A stretch of DNA of 8,876 nucleotides from Phycisphaerae bacterium (lineage in GTDB: Bacteria > Planctomycetota > Phycisphaerae > Sedimentisphaerales > Anaerohalosphaeraceae), in NCBI GenBank assembly GCA_003567095.1, contig PXAQ01000080.1, forward strand, positions 1 through 8,876, given 5' to 3'. Each line of letters begins with the position of its first letter. The first letter of the stretch is position 1. A model generated the notes under the pieces. That model saw nothing but the letters and a program-made list of their open reading frames with translations, ran no database searches and was not told the origin of the DNA. A program made the translations under genes and the position numbers. Shown here piece after piece: positions 6,288-8,876 of the stretch.

Positions 6288-7130
6288 GTGAACGTACGGG
6301 TAGCGGAAAAATGCGGGTTTTGCCCCGGTGTGCGCAACGCGATTAATCTGGCGAAAAAGACGCTCGAGAAAGCCGAAGTCGTCTATAGTCTGGGGCCGAT
6401 TATTCATAACGAAGATGTGGTTCGGCAATTGGCCCAGTCCGGCCTGCATACCGTCTCTCGGATTGATGAGGTCGACCAGGGCACGGTGTTGATCCGCTCC
6501 CACGGGGCGACCTCGGCCGAGCTGGAGGAAATACAAAAAAAAGGACTCAATGTCGTCGATGCCACGTGCGTGCTGGTCAAGCGGGTCCAGAAAATCGCGC
6601 GTCTGCTGCACGATGAGGGGTACCATGTGATCATCATCGGCGACAAGGAACATCCCGAGGTCAAGGCCGTGGTCGGTTCGGCATCGGGGGTGGAGGTGGT
6701 CGGCATCGAGGCGGATCTGTCCAGGCTCAGCAAACGAAAAAAGCTGGGCATCATCTGCCAGACGACCCAAAGCCCGGATTATTTTGCCCAGATGCTGGCG
6801 GCGATCGCCCGGGGCGGATTTGAGGAAATCAAGGTCATCAATACCCTTTGTCGTGAGACGATGCAGCGTCAGGAAGCGGCGGTCAAGCTGTGCCGGCAGG
6901 TCGATATTATGTTCGTGCTGGGCGGGCTGCACAGTGCCAATACACGAAAATTAGCTGAATTATGCAATAAACACAATTCCCAAACGTTTCACTTGCAAAA
7001 CTGGCAGGAACTTGATACAACACTGCTGGCCGGCAAGCAGACCGCCGGGGTCACCGCCGGGGCATCGACCCCGGATGAGGTGATCAACGCCTTTGTCCGG
7101 AATCTGGAGGCCTACCCGGCCGGCCCGTAA
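6288..7130 (+). CDS. ispH: 4-hydroxy-3-methylbut-2-enyl diphosphate reductase
   Basis: IspH (LytB) is the cytosolic iron-sulphur enzyme that reduces HMBPP to IPP and DMAPP, the last step of the MEP isoprenoid pathway. The 280-residue product has the three cluster cysteines C12 (GFCPGVR), C94 (DATCVLV) and C188 (NTLCRETMQRQ). It also has the diphosphate-binding histidines H40 (PIIHN), H72 (RSHGAT) and H122 in EHPEV, with the proton-relay glutamate E124. S216 and N218 (HSAN) and S260 (GASTPD) complete the pocket; A217 replaces the second serine of the E. coli SSN. The GTG start is preceded by AAGGA (6274-6278) at nine bases. It follows rnr by 16 bases, so the two are surely cotranscribed, and it precedes rpsA by 150 bases. 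The coding sequence near 6945-7023 is markedly AT-rich compared with the rest. Confidence 0.98.
   Translation: MNVRVAEKCGFCPGVRNAINLAKKTLEKAEVVYSLGPIIHNEDVVRQLAQSGLHTVSRIDEVDQGTVLIRSHGATSAELEEIQKKGLNVVDATCVLVKRVQKIARLLHDEGYHVIIIGDKEHPEVKAVVGSASGVEVVGIEADLSRLSKRKKLGIICQTTQSPDYFAQMLAAIARGGFEEIKVINTLCRETMQRQEAAVKLCRQVDIMFVLGGLHSANTRKLAELCNKHNSQTFHLQNWQELDTTLLAGKQTAGVTAGASTPDEVINAFVRNLEAYPAGP
6993..7021 (+). promoter_or_regulatory. possible internal promoter in the 3' part of ispH
   Basis: TTGCAA (6993-6998) and TACAAC (7016-7021), each four of six consensus bases, are separated by exactly 17 bases inside an AT-rich patch of ispH. A start near 7028 would give rpsA an independent transcript with a leader of about 250 bases. 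The hexamers are weak, and the patch may simply reflect local codon choice. Confidence 0.2.
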
Positions 7131-7137
7131 CCGGGCC
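7122..7137 (+). other. GC-rich hairpin over the ispH stop codon
   Basis: GGCCCG (7122-7127) and CGGGCC (7132-7137) form a perfect six-pair stem whose four-base loop TAAC holds the ispH TAA stop. No T-run follows, so it is not a standard terminator. It could slow 3' exonucleases or processing between ispH and rpsA messages. Only the structure is visible. Confidence 0.3.
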
Positions 7138-7152
7138 CGTTGAATGAAGAAA

Positions 7153-7187
7153 ACGCCATTGACTGCGTGGGTCAATGCGTCTTAATA
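7153..7187 (+). promoter_or_regulatory. inverted repeat and candidate rpsA promoter
   Basis: ACGC plus ATTGAC (7153-7156, 7158-7163, one bulged C) pairs with GTCAAT plus GCGT (7171-7180) around a seven-base loop. The same bases include a good -35-like TTGACT (7159-7164, five of six), with the AT-rich TTAATA/TAATAA at 7182-7188 at 17-18 base spacing as a poor -10. The element may be a promoter with an overlapping operator, or an RNA hairpin in a longer transcript. These readings exclude one another in part, and sequence alone does not decide between them. Confidence 0.3.
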
Positions 7188-7216
7188 ACAACCATTTTTA
7201 AAAAAAGTGGTCGTCT

Positions 7217-7245
7217 CTGTCGGCGTAAATGTGGGGCGTCGGCAG
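7217..7245 (+). promoter_or_regulatory. rpsA: stem-loop in the rpsA leader
   Basis: CTGTCGGCG (7217-7225) pairs with CGTCGGCAG (7237-7245) as nine pairs, two of them G-U, around the 11-base loop TAAATGTGGGG. The use of G-U pairs means the fold exists in the RNA of this strand and is weaker on the other. It ends 19 bases before the AGGAG of rpsA. S1 represses its own synthesis through the rpsA leader in E. coli, so this is a candidate autoregulatory hairpin. Nothing in the sequence proves that. Confidence 0.35.
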
Positions 7246-7280
7246 GTCACAGAACAGACTCCACAGGAGAAATGAACATC

Positions 7281-8876
7281 ATGGTAAATCGTAATCTCAT
7301 CTCAAAGTTAGGGTTGTCCGAAGAACAGGTCGAACAGGAAATTCAATCCCTTTTCACCGACGAGCACAAGCATCTTCTCGAAGAGGTCCTGGAGACCAAG
7401 GTCGAGGCGCTGGTGCCCGGCACCATCGTCAAAGGCAAGATCGTCACACAATTCGGCAATGATGTCATCGTCGAGCTGGGGCTCAAGAGCGAAGGCATCG
7501 TCGAGGCCTCCGAGTTCGACGCGCCCGAGGACATTGTCCCGGGCAAAGAAATTGAAGTGCTCTTGGAAGAGATGGACGCCGAGGGCGGCATCCTGCTGAG
7601 CAAACGCAAAGCCGACCGCATCCGCGGCTGGGAACATGTCATCGCTCACCACAGCGAGGACGATGTGATCAAGGGCATCGTCAGCCGCCGCATCAAGGGC
7701 GGGCTGCTGGTGGACATCGGCGTGCCGGTCTTTTTGCCCGCCTCGCAGGTCGATATCCGCAAGCCCGGCGACATCAGTCGCTTTATCGGCGAGGAAATCG
7801 ATTGCAAAATTCTCAAAATCGACCAGGAAAACCACAATATCGTGGTCTCGCGGCGCAAGCTCATCGAGGAAGAACGCCAGCAGAGCAAGGACCGCATCCT
7901 CCAGGAGATCGAAGTCGGACAGGTTCGCAAAGGCATCGTCAAGAACATCGCCGATTTCGGCGTGTTTGTCGATCTGGGCGGCCTGGACGGCCTGCTCCAT
8001 ATCTCCGATATGAGCTGGGGACGAATCTCCCATCCGTCCGAGATGGTCGAGCTGGATCAGGAAATCGAGTGCATGGTCATCGGCGTGGACAAAGACGGCG
8101 AGAAGGTCAGCCTCGGGCTCAAGCAGAAAACCGCCAGCCCGTGGGAAAGCGTTGAAGAGCGTTATCCCGTCGAAAAGCGGGTCAAGGGAACCGTGGTCAA
8201 TATCATGAACTACGGCGCGTTTGTACGGCTGGAAGACGGCATCGAGGGCCTGGTGCACATCAGCGAAATGAGCTGGACCAAGCGCATCGGCCATCCGAGC
8301 GATATCCTGAGCGTTGGCGAAGAGATCGACGTGATGGTGCTGGATGTCAACAAGGAAAAGCAGGAAATCTCGCTGGGTCTCAAGCAGCTCGAGACCAATC
8401 CGTGGACCATCGCCGGCCAGAAGTATCCGGCCGGAACCATCGTCGAGGCAAAGGTGACCAGTCTGACCAACTTCGGGGCGTTCGTGGAAATCGAGCCGGG
8501 CATCGACGGGTTGATTCACATCTCCGATTTGAGCTGGACCAAGAAATTCAATCACCCCGGCGAGGCCCTCAGCAAAGGACAGGACATTCGCTGCGTGGTG
8601 CTCGAGGTTGACGAGGAAAAGCACCGCATATCGCTGGGTATCAAGCAGTTGACCGAGGACCCGTGGGCCCGGGCGATTCCCGGAACCTACATCCCCGGCC
8701 AGATTGTGCAGGGCAAGGTGACCAAGCTGACCAATTTCGGGGTCTTTGTCGAGCTTGAAGAGGGCTTGGAGGGCCTGCTGCATATCTCCGAGCTGGCCGA
8801 TCACAAGATCGACAATCCCCAGGAAGTGGTCAAAATCGGCGACGAACTCGAAGTCAAGATTCTCCGCGTCGATACC
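7281..8876 (+). CDS. rpsA: 30S ribosomal protein S1, 3' end cut by the window
   Basis: S1 binds mRNA on the 30S subunit and helps unfold and dock messages, which matters most for genes with weak Shine-Dalgarno sequences. The frame stays open for 532 codons to the window end. Six OB-fold S1 domains are visible, at about residues 45-111, 128-193, 212-282, 299-370, 383-457 and 471 to the end. Domains 3-6 are the most alike, with the YGAFV/FGAFV/FGVFV strand, the GLLHIS or GLVHIS turn and SLGLKQ endings. Domains 1 and 2 are more diverged, as usual for the ribosome-binding end. The N-terminal 44 residues form a charged helical segment. AGGAG lies at 7265-7269. ATG 7281 is 11 bases away and ATG 7272 only two, so I prefer 7281; the earlier start would add three residues. 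It lies 150 bases after ispH, in a structured leader. Confidence 0.96.
   Translation, partial: MVNRNLISKLGLSEEQVEQEIQSLFTDEHKHLLEEVLETKVEALVPGTIVKGKIVTQFGNDVIVELGLKSEGIVEASEFDAPEDIVPGKEIEVLLEEMDAEGGILLSKRKADRIRGWEHVIAHHSEDDVIKGIVSRRIKGGLLVDIGVPVFLPASQVDIRKPGDISRFIGEEIDCKILKIDQENHNIVVSRRKLIEEERQQSKDRILQEIEVGQVRKGIVKNIADFGVFVDLGGLDGLLHISDMSWGRISHPSEMVELDQEIECMVIGVDKDGEKVSLGLKQKTASPWESVEERYPVEKRVKGTVVNIMNYGAFVRLEDGIEGLVHISEMSWTKRIGHPSDILSVGEEIDVMVLDVNKEKQEISLGLKQLETNPWTIAGQKYPAGTIVEAKVTSLTNFGAFVEIEPGIDGLIHISDLSWTKKFNHPGEALSKGQDIRCVVLEVDEEKHRISLGIKQLTEDPWARAIPGTYIPGQIVQGKVTKLTNFGVFVELEEGLEGLLHISELADHKIDNPQEVVKIGDELEVKILRVDT

Noticed and set aside
7191..7215. ACCATTTTT and AAAAAGTGGT as a terminator before rpsA
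   Set aside because: The stem is mostly A-T with a bulge and no T-run follows on the plus strand, so it does not fit an intrinsic terminator.
7308..8804. 498-codon open frame on the minus strand opposite rpsA
   Set aside because: Its codons are exactly aligned with those of rpsA, so it stays open only because rpsA lacks in-frame TTA, CTA and TCA codons. The product is a monotonous D/L/A/H-rich string with no recognisable domain.
1..8876. Defence system, mobile element, CRISPR array or biosynthetic cluster
   Set aside because: All but one gene are universal housekeeping functions. No transposase, integrase, direct-repeat array or attachment-like repeat was seen.

Overview
This window is a block of bacterial housekeeping genes with G+C of roughly 58-60% by eye. 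It carries six complete protein genes and two that run off the ends. There is no mobile element, CRISPR array, rRNA, tRNA or phage gene that I can see. The S20 N-terminus, the ~299-residue PurC, the cytosolic TPR gene directly upstream of rpsT, weak Shine-Dalgarno sequences on some genes and frequent GTG starts fit a member of the Planctomycetota, perhaps Phycisphaerae. That assignment rests on memory of family features, not on a search, and is tentative.

Left part (1-2022): the 3' end of trmB (tRNA m7G46 methyltransferase) overlaps rsmG (16S rRNA m7G527 methyltransferase) by 4 bases, so two m7G-forming enzymes are translationally coupled. purC (SAICAR synthase) lies on the opposite strand and converges on rsmG. 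The two stop codons are 19 bases apart and lie in or beside a small inverted repeat.

Middle (2023-2217): this AT-rich intergenic region separates divergently transcribed purC and a TPR gene. It contains plausible promoters on both strands and a CAAACGTTT motif that resembles the core of a LacI/PurR-type operator.

Right part (2218-8876): five genes all read rightward: an unrecognised 465-residue TPR protein, rpsT (S20), rnr (RNase R), ispH (last step of the MEP isoprenoid pathway) and rpsA (S1, cut by the window end after the start of its sixth S1 domain). A strong intrinsic terminator sits between rpsT and rnr, ending only 14 bases before the rnr start. rnr therefore looks fed by readthrough, or by a promoter I cannot identify. 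The rpsT and rpsA leaders both contain stem-loops that could serve autogenous control. The cluster joins ribosome parts (S20, S1), RNA turnover (RNase R) and isoprenoid synthesis. ispH next to rpsA recalls the fused IspH-S1 proteins of some Firmicutes.

I found no clear new system. The most worthwhile leads are the unassigned TPR gene tied to rpsT, the terminator/attenuator arrangement before rnr, and the structured leaders of the two ribosomal-protein genes.
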